Below, one piece after another: positions 1-9,243 of a stretch of DNA of 35,992 nt. A program made the position numbers and the translations under genes. The DNA lies in assembly GCA_964450755.1 (NCBI GenBank), contig CAYVDJ010000067.1, positions 1 to 35,992 on the forward strand, written 5' to 3'. Positions within the stretch are counted from its first letter, which is position 1; every line of letters starts with the position of its first letter. Under the pieces are notes generated by a model that saw only the letters and a program-made list of their open reading frames with translations, ran no database searches and was not told where the DNA came from. The DNA is from JAADDG01 sp964450755 (GTDB lineage: Bacteria > Campylobacterota > Campylobacteria > Campylobacterales > JAADDG01).

Positions 1-1020
1 CCACTCATCTTTATATTTTGTTTCATTGGCAGATATCTCAGTCAGGTATTGACCGTTTCTGTATATCTCAAATGCTGTTTCGTTATCAGAATTATCCTGC
101 CATTTCAAATAAACGGTTCTGTAATTGACATTTGCACTCAAGTTTGTAGGATCTTTGGGAACAATCAGCTCTCTTGGAGTAGTCACACTGATTTGAATGG
201 ATTTTGATTTTCCTTTATCATTTACCGCAAATACCTCATAAACATACTCTCTCTGTGCCTCAACGGTATCATCGATATAAGTAGTAGTGTTCATAGGTAA
301 AACAGCTATTAACTCTCCGTCTCTGAAAATCTGATAACTGCTCTCTTCATCGGAAGAGTCTATCCAACTTAATTTTACATCCTTGTTATTTTCAATAGAT
401 ATAGTCAGATTTCTAGGCTCATCAGGAGCAAAATGCAAACTGTCACTCATTAACTTGATATCATCAACCCTTGCATCACCTCTGATAACCATCCATTCAA
501 TAGAGAGGATATCATTATTTGGCTGGGCATCTTGAAGATCTTGTCTTAGATTTCTTGTAAAGGTGTGCCACTGCCCATCGGATGAGTTGTCACCGATAGA
601 GTGATGAATATAATTTTGGTCTCCCAAAGTATCGAGGTTTGTACTGTCATAATAGAGATATTTATATCCTTGATATGTCATCACATAAACAAAAATTCTC
701 ACATAACTTTTAGTTTTCATAGCCCATTGTAATATAAACTGATCCGTATTGTACCAATAGTTACCATCACTCCTTTTCAAACCATAGGCATTGTCAAAAC
801 CATTTCCTTTCAGTTCTATGACATTGCTGCCTCTCTCTTTATCAAAAACATTTCGTATAACAGCTCTTCTTGGTTCATTATCGGTAACACTCCAACCTAT
901 CGTACTACCATCTTCACCATCACTGTAAACGGTTATAAGATTATTTGCTTTAATCATCCCAGGAATCAAAAAAGTTAATAATACTACACATAAAATTATA
1001 TTCTTCGATACTTTTTTCAT
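1..1020 (-). CDS. Secreted fibronectin type III domain protein, 3' end outside window
   Basis: This reading frame is open for 340 codons from an ATG at 1020 to the window edge, so the C-terminus is missing. A good Shine-Dalgarno (AAAGGAAGG) sits just upstream of the ATG. The product starts with a Sec signal peptide (MKKVSKN, then a hydrophobic stretch ending near IKANN). About residues 28-165 form a beta-rich, aromatic region resembling a carbohydrate-binding or concanavalin-like jelly-roll module (inference). From about residue 170 come two fibronectin type III repeats, with typical PxNLT/S, VxLxW and YEVFAVN elements; the second is cut by the edge. It is probably an exported surface or cell-wall-associated protein. 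The substrate is unknown. It lies 177 bp downstream of the amidase on the same strand and seems to have its own promoter. Confidence 0.8.
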   Translation of the reverse strand, partial: MKKVSKNIILCVVLLTFLIPGMIKANNLITVYSDGEDGSTIGWSVTDNEPRRAVIRNVFDKERGSNVIELKGNGFDNAYGLKRSDGNYWYNTDQFILQWAMKTKSYVRIFVYVMTYQGYKYLYYDSTNLDTLGDQNYIHHSIGDNSSDGQWHTFTRNLRQDLQDAQPNNDILSIEWMVIRGDARVDDIKLMSDSLHFAPDEPRNLTISIENNKDVKLSWIDSSDEESSYQIFRDGELIAVLPMNTTTYIDDTVEAQREYVYEVFAVNDKGKSKSIQISVTTPRELIVPKDPTNLSANVNYRTVYLKWQDNSDNETAFEIYRNGQYLTEISANETKYKDEW

Positions 1021-1070
1021 GACCTTCCTTTAAATGGATATATATTTAATTCTTTAATTATATATTATAA

Positions 1071-1076
1071 ATTATA
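1071..1076 (-). promoter_or_regulatory. Probable -10 box for the FN3 protein gene
   Basis: On the minus strand this reads TATAAT, about 50 bases upstream of the ATG at 1020, in a very A/T-rich leader. I see no convincing -35, as is usual for Campylobacterota sigma-70 promoters. The rest of the 1021-1197 gap shows only A/T tracts. Confidence 0.4.
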
Positions 1077-1197
1077 CTATGATTTTTTTAATATTTTCTA
1101 AAACTATGCTTATATAGAGACAAATAAGCGTTCTATGTAACATTTTTTATTAAAAACAAGACTAATTTTTTTTAAAAAGTAATATATAAGATAACTA

Positions 1198-2583
1198 TTA
1201 TCTGTTTTTTAAGAAATAGCTCTCTATTCCGTCACAAATACCTTTTGCCAAAACTTTTTGAAAAAATGGGTTAAAAAGTCTTTTCGCATCTGTGGGATTT
1301 GTTATATATCCTATCTCTATCAAAATAGAAGGCATCTGAGCTCCTACAAGAACCCAAAACGGTCCCTCTCTCACTCCTCCGTCAACCACTTTTTTATATT
1401 TTTTTCTAAGATTTCTCAAAATTCCTGCCTGAACATCGATGGCCAATTTATTTGAAGAGATAATTTTTTCTCTATTATAAAAATTTAAGAATATCTCTTT
1501 GGAAAAATAGTCCATCTCTCTCATATCACTTTTGTTTTCAAGTGCCGCAGCATTTTTTGCTCTTTTGCTTCTTGCAGGAGATAAGAAATATGTTTCAACT
1601 CCTTTCATAGAGAGGTAACTCTTTTCATTGGGAGCCGCATTGGCATGAATCGAAACAAAAACATCAGCCATCTTTTTATTTGCGATCTTGGTTCTCTCTC
1701 TGAGTTTTATAAACCTGTCACTCTCTCTTGTGAGATAAACATTGTATCCCCGTTTTTTTAACTCTTTCGCAACTTTTTTTGATATGGCAAAAACTGCATT
1801 TTTCTCTTTTTTGTTCTGATAGCCTATCGCTCCGGAATCTTTTCCGCCATGTCCTGGATCTATAACTATTGTCTTTTTAAAGGCAAAAGAGAGCCTCTTT
1901 TTTTGCGGTGTTTTTCTTTTGGCTGTAACTGCCGATTTTGTATGAGTTGATTTTTTTGTCTTTGAGATAGTAAAAACCACTCTGTCTTTATCGATCATAT
2001 AAGAAACAACAACAGGCTTCAGACTGTCTATAACAACTCTGACAAGGTTTTTCTTATTTTGGGCTATAATGACTCTCTTAAAAGATGAAGAGCGCAATTT
2101 AGGGGATTTAAAGGGAAGATTTGTTTTGATATCGATAATCTTTCTAAAAATATTTTTCTGATTCAAATCAAAAATTTTGATATCACCATCCGATATACTC
2201 TGATCAAAACGAAGTGTCAGTTTATCTTTTGCAAATGATATATCTCTGATTTTGCTGATAGAAGATACTTTTTTAGGAGGTATAAAATCAACACTTTTTT
2301 CAGTCAGTTTTTTATATGCCTCTTCATATCTGCTGTAAGGAAAATGTAAAACTTTGGAACTTCTGATTATACCTTGCAGACTTTTAATCTGAAGCTCTTC
2401 ATTCTCTGCGATAATAGCTTTTATATAGAGATTTTTCAGATTGTTATTTGCTTTTATCAGCTCTTTTTTAGAGGAAAAGGGAATTTTTGCCAAATTCCCT
2501 TCTATCGCTTCCTGCAGATCACCGCCAAATGCCAAAATGACAAAGATTAGACAAAATATAAATGCTTTAACTGTTTTCCCCAT
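1198..2583 (-). CDS. amiA: N-acetylmuramoyl-L-alanine amidase (Amidase_3) with AMIN-like domain
   Basis: This is a zinc amidase that cleaves the bond between MurNAc and the stem peptide in periplasmic peptidoglycan, mainly for daughter-cell separation. The 461-residue product has an N-terminal signal peptide, a helical segment, an AMIN-like beta region at about 112-208, a basic linker, and the Amidase_3 catalytic domain from about 237 to the end. Expected zinc and catalytic residues are present: H245 in DPGHGG, E260 in KKEKN, H313 in SIHANA, and the C-terminal Glu in LIEIGYITN. Its start overlaps the end of the upstream gene by 17 bp, so it is cotranscribed. Such amidases are usually autoinhibited and activated by LytM factors; a degenerate LytM protein with FtsEX lies in the same cluster. 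The family call is secure; the symbol follows the C. jejuni naming as I recall it. Confidence 0.92.
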   Translation of the reverse strand: MGKTVKAFIFCLIFVILAFGGDLQEAIEGNLAKIPFSSKKELIKANNNLKNLYIKAIIAENEELQIKSLQGIIRSSKVLHFPYSRYEEAYKKLTEKSVDFIPPKKVSSISKIRDISFAKDKLTLRFDQSISDGDIKIFDLNQKNIFRKIIDIKTNLPFKSPKLRSSSFKRVIIAQNKKNLVRVVIDSLKPVVVSYMIDKDRVVFTISKTKKSTHTKSAVTAKRKTPQKKRLSFAFKKTIVIDPGHGGKDSGAIGYQNKKEKNAVFAISKKVAKELKKRGYNVYLTRESDRFIKLRERTKIANKKMADVFVSIHANAAPNEKSYLSMKGVETYFLSPARSKRAKNAAALENKSDMREMDYFSKEIFLNFYNREKIISSNKLAIDVQAGILRNLRKKYKKVVDGGVREGPFWVLVGAQMPSILIEIGYITNPTDAKRLFNPFFQKVLAKGICDGIESYFLKNR

Positions 2584-3667
2584 TTACCAATTTATTCATA
2601 AGCTCTTTAACCGATATCAGTTTATCGAGTCTGTATCCGTTTGAACCGCTGAAAAAGAGTCCAAGCTCTTTGTTTCCGTTATATGCATCAGAAAGTCTGT
2701 CTGCTATACAGTATCCGACCTCTTTTGCCTCTATACCTCTTTTACAGGGAGCCACACAGTTACTGATACATTTTATGGCAGGTCCCTCTCTTTTTTGAAC
2801 AAGATCGATAAGATTTGTTTTGATTCCCCTTGCCGGATATCCGACCGGAGATTTTAAAAGTAAAATATCATCTTTATCGGCATTTAACAGAACTTCTTTA
2901 AAGTTTTCATGAGCATCACACTCATAGGTACCTATAAATCTCGTTCCCATCTGAACACCGTCCGCACCGAGTTTCATCATCTTTATAATATCATCATGAT
3001 CCCATATACCACCTGCGGCTATCAAAGGAAAATCACCCCATTTTTTGATCTCCTCTTTTATAGGAGCTATCAGATTTTCAAGCTGATACTCCTCTTGCAG
3101 ACACTGCTCATAGGTAAATCCCTGATGCCCTCCGCTAAGAGGTCCCTCTACTATAACGGCATCGGGTACTTTGTTATATCTTTGTGTCCATCTTTTGCAG
3201 ATGATTTTCAAAGCTTTTGCCGACGAAACAATAGGAACAAGAGCAACATCGGGATAATCTTTTGTAAATTCGGGCATATTCGTAGGAAGTCCCGCCCCCG
3301 TTACGATGATATCAGCTCCCGCCTCACAGGCATCTTTGATTACTCTTCCGTAATCGTTGATGGCATACAGAACATTACAGCCAAGAGGAGCATCACCGCA
3401 TATCTTTCTTGCATTCTTAAATATCTCAACAAGCGCTCTTTTTGAATAGAAATTCATCACTTCATAAGGACGATCATTAATCTTTTTTTCTACAAATTCC
3501 TGATTTTTATAGTATCCGGTACCGACAGAACTGATTATTCCCAAACCTCCCTCTTTGCTGACATGTCCGCTAAGAGAATCCCAACTGATACCGACTCCCA
3601 TTCCTCCTTGAAAAACAGGAATTTCAATAGTATGTTTTCCGATTTTTAAAGGTTTAAACTCCATCAT
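2567..3667 (-). CDS. Nitronate monooxygenase / 2-nitropropane dioxygenase family FMN enzyme
   Basis: The 366-residue product is a TIM-barrel FMN oxidoreductase of the NMO/2-NPD superfamily. It opens with KIGKHTIEIPVFQGGMGVGIS, typical of the FMN-phosphate region. It has VEGPLSGGHQGF (substrate/flavin loop), PLIAAGGIWD and GADGVQMGTRFI (phosphate-binding strands), then a cysteine-containing segment (CISNCVAPCKRG). Nitronate oxidation is only the nominal activity of this superfamily; FabK-like enoyl-ACP reductases are close relatives, so the physiological substrate is uncertain. Translation is coupled to tyrS: the tyrS TGA overlaps the start in an ATGA arrangement. ATG at 3667 and ATG at 3664 are both possible. 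The same neighbour pair is found in C. jejuni as I recall. Confidence 0.85.
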   Translation of the reverse strand: MMEFKPLKIGKHTIEIPVFQGGMGVGISWDSLSGHVSKEGGLGIISSVGTGYYKNQEFVEKKINDRPYEVMNFYSKRALVEIFKNARKICGDAPLGCNVLYAINDYGRVIKDACEAGADIIVTGAGLPTNMPEFTKDYPDVALVPIVSSAKALKIICKRWTQRYNKVPDAVIVEGPLSGGHQGFTYEQCLQEEYQLENLIAPIKEEIKKWGDFPLIAAGGIWDHDDIIKMMKLGADGVQMGTRFIGTYECDAHENFKEVLLNADKDDILLLKSPVGYPARGIKTNLIDLVQKREGPAIKCISNCVAPCKRGIEAKEVGYCIADRLSDAYNGNKELGLFFSGSNGYRLDKLISVKELMNKLVNGENS

Positions 3668-4863
3668 ACAACCTTTACTTTTGCAAATTTTCTCTTGCCT
3701 ACCTGTAAGATATACTCTCCGTTTTCAAGTTTCATCTGTTCATCCTCGACTTTTTTGCGATCTATCTTAACCGCCCCCTGTTTGATATCTCTTCTTGCCT
3801 GAGAAGTGGAAGGTTCAAGTTTGCTCTCCACCAAAGCTTTTGCTATCCAGATAGGGGATTTGAAATCAAACTCTTTTATATCACTTGGCAAATCTCTTTG
3901 TTTATGAACTTTGTCAAATTCAGCTTTTGCCTCCTGTGCCGCACTTTTGTCATAATATCTCTCAACTATTTCCGATGCAAGATCCTCTTTTGCTTTTTTT
4001 GGATGAATCTCTCCGCTTTTTACCGCCTCTTTTAGTTTTTCTATCTCTTTTATACTTTTGGCACTCAAAAGTTCGTAGTATCTCCACATCAGATCATCAC
4101 TGATACTCAAAATCTTGGCATACATATCATTTGGTTTGTCCGTTACGCCTATATAGTTTCCAAGAGATTTGCTCATCTTGTTGACACCGTCCAATCCTTC
4201 CAAAAGAGGCATCATTATAACAACCTGTTCTTTTCCCGTGTTATAGGTTCTTTGAAGCTGCCTTCCCATCAGAAGATTAAACTTTTGATCGGTTCCTCCT
4301 ATCTCTATATCGCTTTTTAAAACCACACTGTCATATCCCTGTAAAAGAGGATAGATAAACTCGCTTATAGATATCGGAGTCTGGCTTTTGTATCTTTTTT
4401 CAAAATCCTCTCTCTCAAGCATTCTTGCCACACTGTAAGTTGTCGTAAGTTCCAAAAGTCCGTTTGCACCAAGCTTTTCTATCCACTCGGAATTAAAAAC
4501 AACTTCGGTTTTATCAGGATCGAGTATTTTAAAAACCTGATCTTTATAACTTTGCGCATTTTTTAAAACCGTCTCTTTGTCAAGCTTCTTTCTTGTTTCG
4601 CTTTTACCGCTTGGATCACCTATCATTCCGGTAAAATCACCTATCAAAAACTGCACGACAGCCCCGTGCTTTTGCATCAAAGCCATCTTTTGAATCAAAA
4701 CCGTATGCCCTAGATGAAGATCCGGCGCAGTAGGATCAAAACCCGCTTTTACAAAGTATCTTTTTCCGTTTTCATAATAATCTTTTATAAGAGTCTCAAG
4801 CCTCTTTTCATCTATTATCTCGCTTACCCCTCTTTTTATCTCATTTAATGCTTCTTGCACCAT
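3664..4863 (-). CDS. tyrS: Tyrosyl-tRNA synthetase
   Basis: This cytoplasmic enzyme charges tRNA-Tyr with tyrosine. It is a 399-residue class I synthetase, close to the normal bacterial length. The HIGH signature appears as HLGH at residues 50-53 after GFDPTAPD, and KMSKS is at 229-233. The tyrosine-site block QGYDSV with GGTDQKFN is present at about 175-197. The C-terminal 60 residues form an S4 RNA-binding domain (SQARRDIKQGAVKID). An AAAGGA Shine-Dalgarno precedes the ATG. It lies 9 bp after spoT and overlaps the next gene by 4 bp, so it belongs to the same transcription unit. No T-box leader is visible, as expected for this phylum. Confidence 0.97.
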   Translation of the reverse strand: MVQEALNEIKRGVSEIIDEKRLETLIKDYYENGKRYFVKAGFDPTAPDLHLGHTVLIQKMALMQKHGAVVQFLIGDFTGMIGDPSGKSETRKKLDKETVLKNAQSYKDQVFKILDPDKTEVVFNSEWIEKLGANGLLELTTTYSVARMLEREDFEKRYKSQTPISISEFIYPLLQGYDSVVLKSDIEIGGTDQKFNLLMGRQLQRTYNTGKEQVVIMMPLLEGLDGVNKMSKSLGNYIGVTDKPNDMYAKILSISDDLMWRYYELLSAKSIKEIEKLKEAVKSGEIHPKKAKEDLASEIVERYYDKSAAQEAKAEFDKVHKQRDLPSDIKEFDFKSPIWIAKALVESKLEPSTSQARRDIKQGAVKIDRKKVEDEQMKLENGEYILQVGKRKFAKVKVV

Positions 4864-4872
4864 CCGTATCCT

Positions 4873-7032
4873 TTATATCTCTTTATAAGCATCGTCAACT
4901 CTTGTTAATTCTATGATTTTATATTTTGACGAAATTTTTTCTTGAATTTTATCTATATTTTTATCGGGAAAATCCAAAGTCATCTCAAAATAACTTGTAT
5001 GTCCCTCTTCACTTTCTCCAATCTCAATTGTAACAAGATTGATATTGAATTTAGCTAAGAATTGTAAAAAAGAGGCCAAAGAGCCTTTTTTATTTTCCAA
5101 ACTGACAATTACTTTGTATCTGTTGGGTCTTTTCGTACTCCATTCCACAAAAAGCATAGGCTCTTTGTTTTCAATCATCTTGATAGCATTTGAACAGAGT
5201 TTATGATGAACATTTGCTTCATTTCCTTTTTTGAATGCCACTATATCATCTCCGATTTTGGGATGACAACAGTAGTCAAAATAGACATTGGAAATATTGT
5301 GCGTAAAATAGATATTGATATACTCTTTTGTCTGCCGTTTCAGTTTAAATTTTCTAAGCAGCATAAAAGGAGAAAACATACCCTTTTTCTCAAGATGATT
5401 TTTTATGACAATGATCATCTCTTGAAAATAGGAGTGATCTATTGCTGTTTTATAGATCTTTTTACCCAGATCTTCACTCTCTACTATCTCTTTTATCTTG
5501 TCATACTCCAGATCAAAAACACTCATCAAAAGGTTGAGAGCAATTTTGCTGTTTAAATTTTTTATCTTGCTTTTACATGCTATTCTTATGGAGTTTTTTG
5601 CTTTGGCAGTTCTTACTGATTCCACCCAGCTACATCTGATAACAGGTTTTTGTGCCGTTTCTATTCTTACGATATCCCCGTTTTTCAAAGCCGTCAGAAG
5701 AGGAACTCTCTGCTTGTTTACAAATCCCGCTTTTGCTCTGTCTCCTATTTCGGTATGGATCGCATAAGCAAAATCAAGTACGGTTGAGCCTTTGGGCAGC
5801 ATAAAAATCTCCCCTTTTGGAGAGTAAACAGCAAGATCTTCACTGTAAAGATCATCTTTTGCAAGTTCGTAAAACTCCTCTATATTTTCGCTTTTTTGGG
5901 TTTTTATATTTTTCATCCAATCAAGTTTGGGATGCAGACCGTGTGAATTTTTGTATTTCCAGTGGGCTGCCACTCCGTATTCTGCGGTTTTGTGCATATC
6001 ATAGGTTCTTATCTGTGCTTCTATGATCGATTTTTCATCAAATACGGCAGTATGAATAGTCTGATAACCGTTATCTTTTGCAAGAGCTACATAATCTTTA
6101 AATCTTGATATCAAAGGTTTGAAATTAAGATGAATAATTCCAAGAGCGCGATAACACTGTAAAGGCTCCTGTACTATAACTCTCACTGCCAAAAGATCCA
6201 AAACCTCATCTATCGATATCCCTTTTCTTTGCATTTTCAGATATATGGAGTAATAGTGCTTTATCCTTTTTTCAATCTCAAATTTTCCGTCTATGAAACC
6301 GTTTTCAAGCATCAGTTTTTTGATCTTTGAGATAAAACCGTTAAGCTTTAACTGAAGCTGCTGTTTATGACTTGTTATATATTCGTCTATCTCTTTGTAT
6401 TCATCCGGCAAAACATAATAAAAACTGGCATCTTCAAGTCTGTTTTTTATCGATCCCATACCAAGCCGATGGGCAATAGGAGCATAAACTACAAGAGTCT
6501 CTTCCGCAATCCTCTTTTGTTTGACAGATGAGAGAGCATCAAGAGTCATTAGATTGTGCAGTCTGTCACAAAGTTTTATCACCAAAACTCTCACATCTTT
6601 TATGGAAAAAAGAAGCATTTTACGAAAAGAAAGAGCCGAAGCAACAAGTTTTTCATTTGAAGTGGAGGGGATGAGTTCTTCATCTCTTATTTCCACTATC
6701 TTTGTCAAACCTGCAACAAGATTTGCTATCTCTTCATCAAACTGTTCTTTGATATCTTCTATCGAACAGGGAGTGTCTTCTACAACATCATGCAAAAGAG
6801 CGGCTATGATCATCTCTTTGTCACCACCGTAATATGCCACCAAAGAAGCAACCAAAATCGGATGAATCACATAAGGTTCTCCGCTTTTTCTAAACTGCTC
6901 TTTATGCTGTTTCTTTGCAAGTTCCAAAGCCTTTTGAATGTCCTCATTTTCACAAATCAGTGAAAAAAGCAGACTTTGCGCTTTTTCAATAGTACCGCAC
7001 TCTTTGATTTTTTTAAATAAATCTTCCAACAA
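4873..7032 (-). CDS. spoT: Bifunctional (p)ppGpp synthetase/hydrolase
   Basis: This long RSH-family enzyme makes and degrades the alarmone (p)ppGpp. Its 719 residues show the full architecture: an HD hydrolase domain with HDVVEDT at 81-87, then a synthetase domain with the RFKDYVA...NGYQTIHT block near 315-335. A TGS domain follows at about 390-450 (FMLPKGSTVLDFAYAIHTEIG), and a C-terminal ACT domain at about 640-710 (YKVIVSLENKKGSLASFLQF). Both catalytic halves look intact. Campylobacterota usually carry only this one RSH protein. The start is TTG at 7032 or the adjacent TTG at 7035, behind a GAGG-type ribosome-binding site; no ATG fits. It follows rpoZ by 6 bp or less, which ties alarmone metabolism to the RNA polymerase omega subunit in one operon. 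Confidence 0.95.
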   Translation of the reverse strand: MLEDLFKKIKECGTIEKAQSLLFSLICENEDIQKALELAKKQHKEQFRKSGEPYVIHPILVASLVAYYGGDKEMIIAALLHDVVEDTPCSIEDIKEQFDEEIANLVAGLTKIVEIRDEELIPSTSNEKLVASALSFRKMLLFSIKDVRVLVIKLCDRLHNLMTLDALSSVKQKRIAEETLVVYAPIAHRLGMGSIKNRLEDASFYYVLPDEYKEIDEYITSHKQQLQLKLNGFISKIKKLMLENGFIDGKFEIEKRIKHYYSIYLKMQRKGISIDEVLDLLAVRVIVQEPLQCYRALGIIHLNFKPLISRFKDYVALAKDNGYQTIHTAVFDEKSIIEAQIRTYDMHKTAEYGVAAHWKYKNSHGLHPKLDWMKNIKTQKSENIEEFYELAKDDLYSEDLAVYSPKGEIFMLPKGSTVLDFAYAIHTEIGDRAKAGFVNKQRVPLLTALKNGDIVRIETAQKPVIRCSWVESVRTAKAKNSIRIACKSKIKNLNSKIALNLLMSVFDLEYDKIKEIVESEDLGKKIYKTAIDHSYFQEMIIVIKNHLEKKGMFSPFMLLRKFKLKRQTKEYINIYFTHNISNVYFDYCCHPKIGDDIVAFKKGNEANVHHKLCSNAIKMIENKEPMLFVEWSTKRPNRYKVIVSLENKKGSLASFLQFLAKFNINLVTIEIGESEEGHTSYFEMTLDFPDKNIDKIQEKISSKYKIIELTRVDDAYKEI

Positions 7033-7038
7033 CTGCCT

Positions 7039-7254
7039 CTACTGTTTATCTACAATACTCTCAACCTCGATCTTGTCCTCAGCCATCTCCATCAATGCGA
7101 TATCTGTATATTTATACTTGCTTTTATCTATATTGATCAACGGCTCTTCACCCTCTGCTAGTCTTTTGGCTCTTTCAGATATCGCCAAAGACAAAATATA
7201 TCTGTCATTATTGACTTTTTTCAATACTTTCGCTGCTATTTTTTCCAATCTCAT
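7039..7254 (-). CDS. rpoZ: DNA-directed RNA polymerase subunit omega
   Basis: The product is a 71-residue omega subunit, which binds beta-prime, helps assembly of RNA polymerase and contributes to ppGpp binding in proteobacteria. The sequence MRLEKIAAKVLKKVNNDRYILS with the following ISERAKRLAEGEEP is characteristic of the family. I choose the ATG at 7254 instead of an in-frame start 33 bp upstream. A GTAGGAGAAG ribosome-binding site lies directly before 7254, the longer form would overlap pyrH, and its extra residues do not match the family. The gene sits between pyrH (8 bp gap) and spoT, the usual neighbourhood. Confidence 0.93.
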   Translation of the reverse strand: MRLEKIAAKVLKKVNNDRYILSLAISERAKRLAEGEEPLINIDKSKYKYTDIALMEMAEDKIEVESIVDKQ

Positions 7255-7262
7255 TTCTTCTC

Positions 7263-7976
7263 CTACTGTTTTTTTACTATTGAACAAGACGAATAGTCGC
7301 CTTTTATAATCTTTTTCAAATTTCCTTTTTTAAACATATCGCAAACTACGATAGGTATCAGATTGTCTTTTGCAAGAGCAATCGATGTATCATCCATGAC
7401 TTTTATATTATCCTCCAAAGCATCCTCATAAGACAATACACTGAGTTTTTTCGCGCTTTTGAACTTTGCGGGATCTTTATCATAAACGCCGTCAACTTTG
7501 GTAGCTTTTATGATCATACTTGCACCTATCTCTATGGCTCTCAAAGTTGCCGCCGTATCAGTCGTAAAAAAGGGATTCCCCGTACCTGCCGCAAAGATAA
7601 CAATTCTTCCTTTTTCAAGATGTCTTTGTGCGCGTCTGACGATAAATGGTTCACAAATCTCCTGCATTTTTATAGCACTTTGGACTCTCACCTGCATTCC
7701 TACATATTCCAAAGCTTCCTGCATGGCAACGGCATTTATAACAGTGGCAAGCATTCCCATATAATCGCCGGTCGTCCTTCTGATAATACCGTCTTGTGAA
7801 GCATTGACACCTCTTATAATATTTCCTCCGCCAATTACTATACCGACCTCTATTGAGCTGTCCGCAAGATCTTTTATCTCATCGGCAATATATTTTAAAA
7901 TGGAAGAGTCTATCCCGTAACCCTCTTCACCCGCCAAAGCCTCTCCTGAAAATTTTACAAGCACTCTTTTTTTCAC
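7263..7976 (-). CDS. pyrH: Uridylate kinase (UMP kinase)
   Basis: This cytoplasmic kinase of the amino-acid kinase superfamily phosphorylates UMP to UDP in pyrimidine synthesis. The 237-residue product has VLVKFSGEAL at the N-terminus, the GIVIGGGNIIRG phosphate loop at about 46-57, GMLATVINAVAMQEAL, and the TGNPFFTTDTAA nucleotide-binding block at about 132-143, all diagnostic. The start codon is GTG at 7976, preceded by AAGGGAG at good spacing; the nearby ATG at 7978 is out of frame. It seems to be the first gene of the pyrH-rpoZ-spoT-tyrS-amidase run, after a 58-bp gap from the M23 gene. Confidence 0.96.
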   Translation of the reverse strand: MKKRVLVKFSGEALAGEEGYGIDSSILKYIADEIKDLADSSIEVGIVIGGGNIIRGVNASQDGIIRRTTGDYMGMLATVINAVAMQEALEYVGMQVRVQSAIKMQEICEPFIVRRAQRHLEKGRIVIFAAGTGNPFFTTDTAATLRAIEIGASMIIKATKVDGVYDKDPAKFKSAKKLSVLSYEDALEDNIKVMDDTSIALAKDNLIPIVVCDMFKKGNLKKIIKGDYSSCSIVKKQ

Positions 7977-8034
7977 ATTTACTCCCTTGAAATTTTGCAG
8001 TAATAAAAATTTGCATATTGTACTAAAATTTTTC

Positions 8035-9243
8035 TCAATTTATTCTAATAAGCTCAAGCGGATCTATATGATAGTTTTTTTGCGTAACTTCCAAAGATAA
8101 CTCATTGTCAACTCTCCCTATTATAGCACCTTTTTTTATCTTTTTTCCTATTTTCACCGTAGGAGCTATCTTGGATATATGCGCATAGATGGTGTGAATT
8201 CCGTTTTTATGTTCTATAACTATAACCTTGTCCAAAAGAGGAGTATCTTTTGCAAATACAACTTTACCGTCTAAAATATTTCTTACCATGGAACTGTTGT
8301 TTACAGGTTTGAGCATTACCGATTCATTATATATTCTCATTTTATAGACAGGATCGTAATAGTTGCCGAATTTTCTTTTGACAATACAGTTTTTAAGAGG
8401 TGAGATTGTTTTTGGACCGTTATATCTTTTTGTCTTGCTGTTTTGATAGGAAGAGCCGATTCGTCTGACGCTTTGGGTTGAGAGTAAATTTTCCTGCTTT
8501 ACTCTTTGCGCCTCTTTAATCCTCTCTTTTTTGAGTATATTCAGTTTTTCCAAAGTATTTCTTATCATTTGCTGCTCTTTTCTTATCGCAGTAAGTTTGT
8601 TTTTATAACTCTGTTTTTCTCTCTTTAGGGCAGCCAAAACTTTATACTCTTTGCTTTTTAATTTCTTTAATTTTTTCTTTTTCTTATTCAATTTTTTTAT
8701 ATAGTTTTTGATTTTTTCTATCTCTTTTTGCTCTTTTTGTATAGCGGACATCGTGGAAGTATAGGCATCTTTGATTTTTGAAAACTCCTGTTTGGTTATA
8801 TTTGCGATAGTTTTAAACACCTCATCGGTTATGATGCTCTCAACACTGTCATTATATTTGTTGTCAAATGATATCAGCGTAACCGCAAAGTTCTTCAAAA
8901 CTACATCTATGATCTTTCTTTCAAGATCTTTTTTTGTTCTGATAAGTTTTGTTGTAGAATCTTCCAAATCCTTCAACTCTTTTTTTTTTAATTCATATTC
9001 ACTAAGCTGTTCTTTGATATTTTCATCAAGTGAGGCTATCTTCTCCTGTAAAGTTTTTACCTTCTTTTGTTCATTTAGGATCTTATCGGCAATCCTGTAT
9101 AGAGAAGATGAAACTCTTTTTGACTCTTTTTCCTTGAACGCCAAATCTTTTTTGCTCTTTTCTATCTTACGATCAATACTCTGAGCATAAAAAGAGAGTT
9201 CACCACAAAGAAACAAAACTACAAAAACAGCAAACAGCCTCAT
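8035..9243 (-). CDS. EnvC-like periplasmic coiled-coil protein with degenerate LytM/M23 domain
   Basis: This 402-residue exported protein probably activates peptidoglycan amidases at the division site and does not cut peptidoglycan itself. After a signal peptide (about 1-20) comes a long charged coiled coil (about 22-250), then a C-terminal LytM/M23 fold (about 285-400). The domain keeps YAHIS, but the HxxxD zinc motif is replaced (MRIYNESVML) and the final HxHFE motif reads LSLEV. The zinc ligands are therefore missing, as in E. coli EnvC. The gene overlaps ftsX by 4 bp (ATGA) and follows ftsE-ftsX, matching the known FtsEX-EnvC partnership. The expected target is the amidase encoded at 1198-2583. 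Fold and neighbours are clear; the activator role is inferred. Confidence 0.88.
   Translation of the reverse strand: MRLFAVFVVLFLCGELSFYAQSIDRKIEKSKKDLAFKEKESKRVSSSLYRIADKILNEQKKVKTLQEKIASLDENIKEQLSEYELKKKELKDLEDSTTKLIRTKKDLERKIIDVVLKNFAVTLISFDNKYNDSVESIITDEVFKTIANITKQEFSKIKDAYTSTMSAIQKEQKEIEKIKNYIKKLNKKKKKLKKLKSKEYKVLAALKREKQSYKNKLTAIRKEQQMIRNTLEKLNILKKERIKEAQRVKQENLLSTQSVRRIGSSYQNSKTKRYNGPKTISPLKNCIVKRKFGNYYDPVYKMRIYNESVMLKPVNNSSMVRNILDGKVVFAKDTPLLDKVIVIEHKNGIHTIYAHISKIAPTVKIGKKIKKGAIIGRVDNELSLEVTQKNYHIDPLELIRIN

Noticed and set aside
2909..3445. 178-codon plus-strand open frame
   Set aside because: It is fully antisense to the nitronate monooxygenase-like gene, has no ribosome-binding site, and its product looks like a frame shadow.
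8035..9243. An active M23 endopeptidase
   Set aside because: The HxxxD and HxH zinc motifs are both missing, so catalysis is unlikely; an EnvC-like role fits better.
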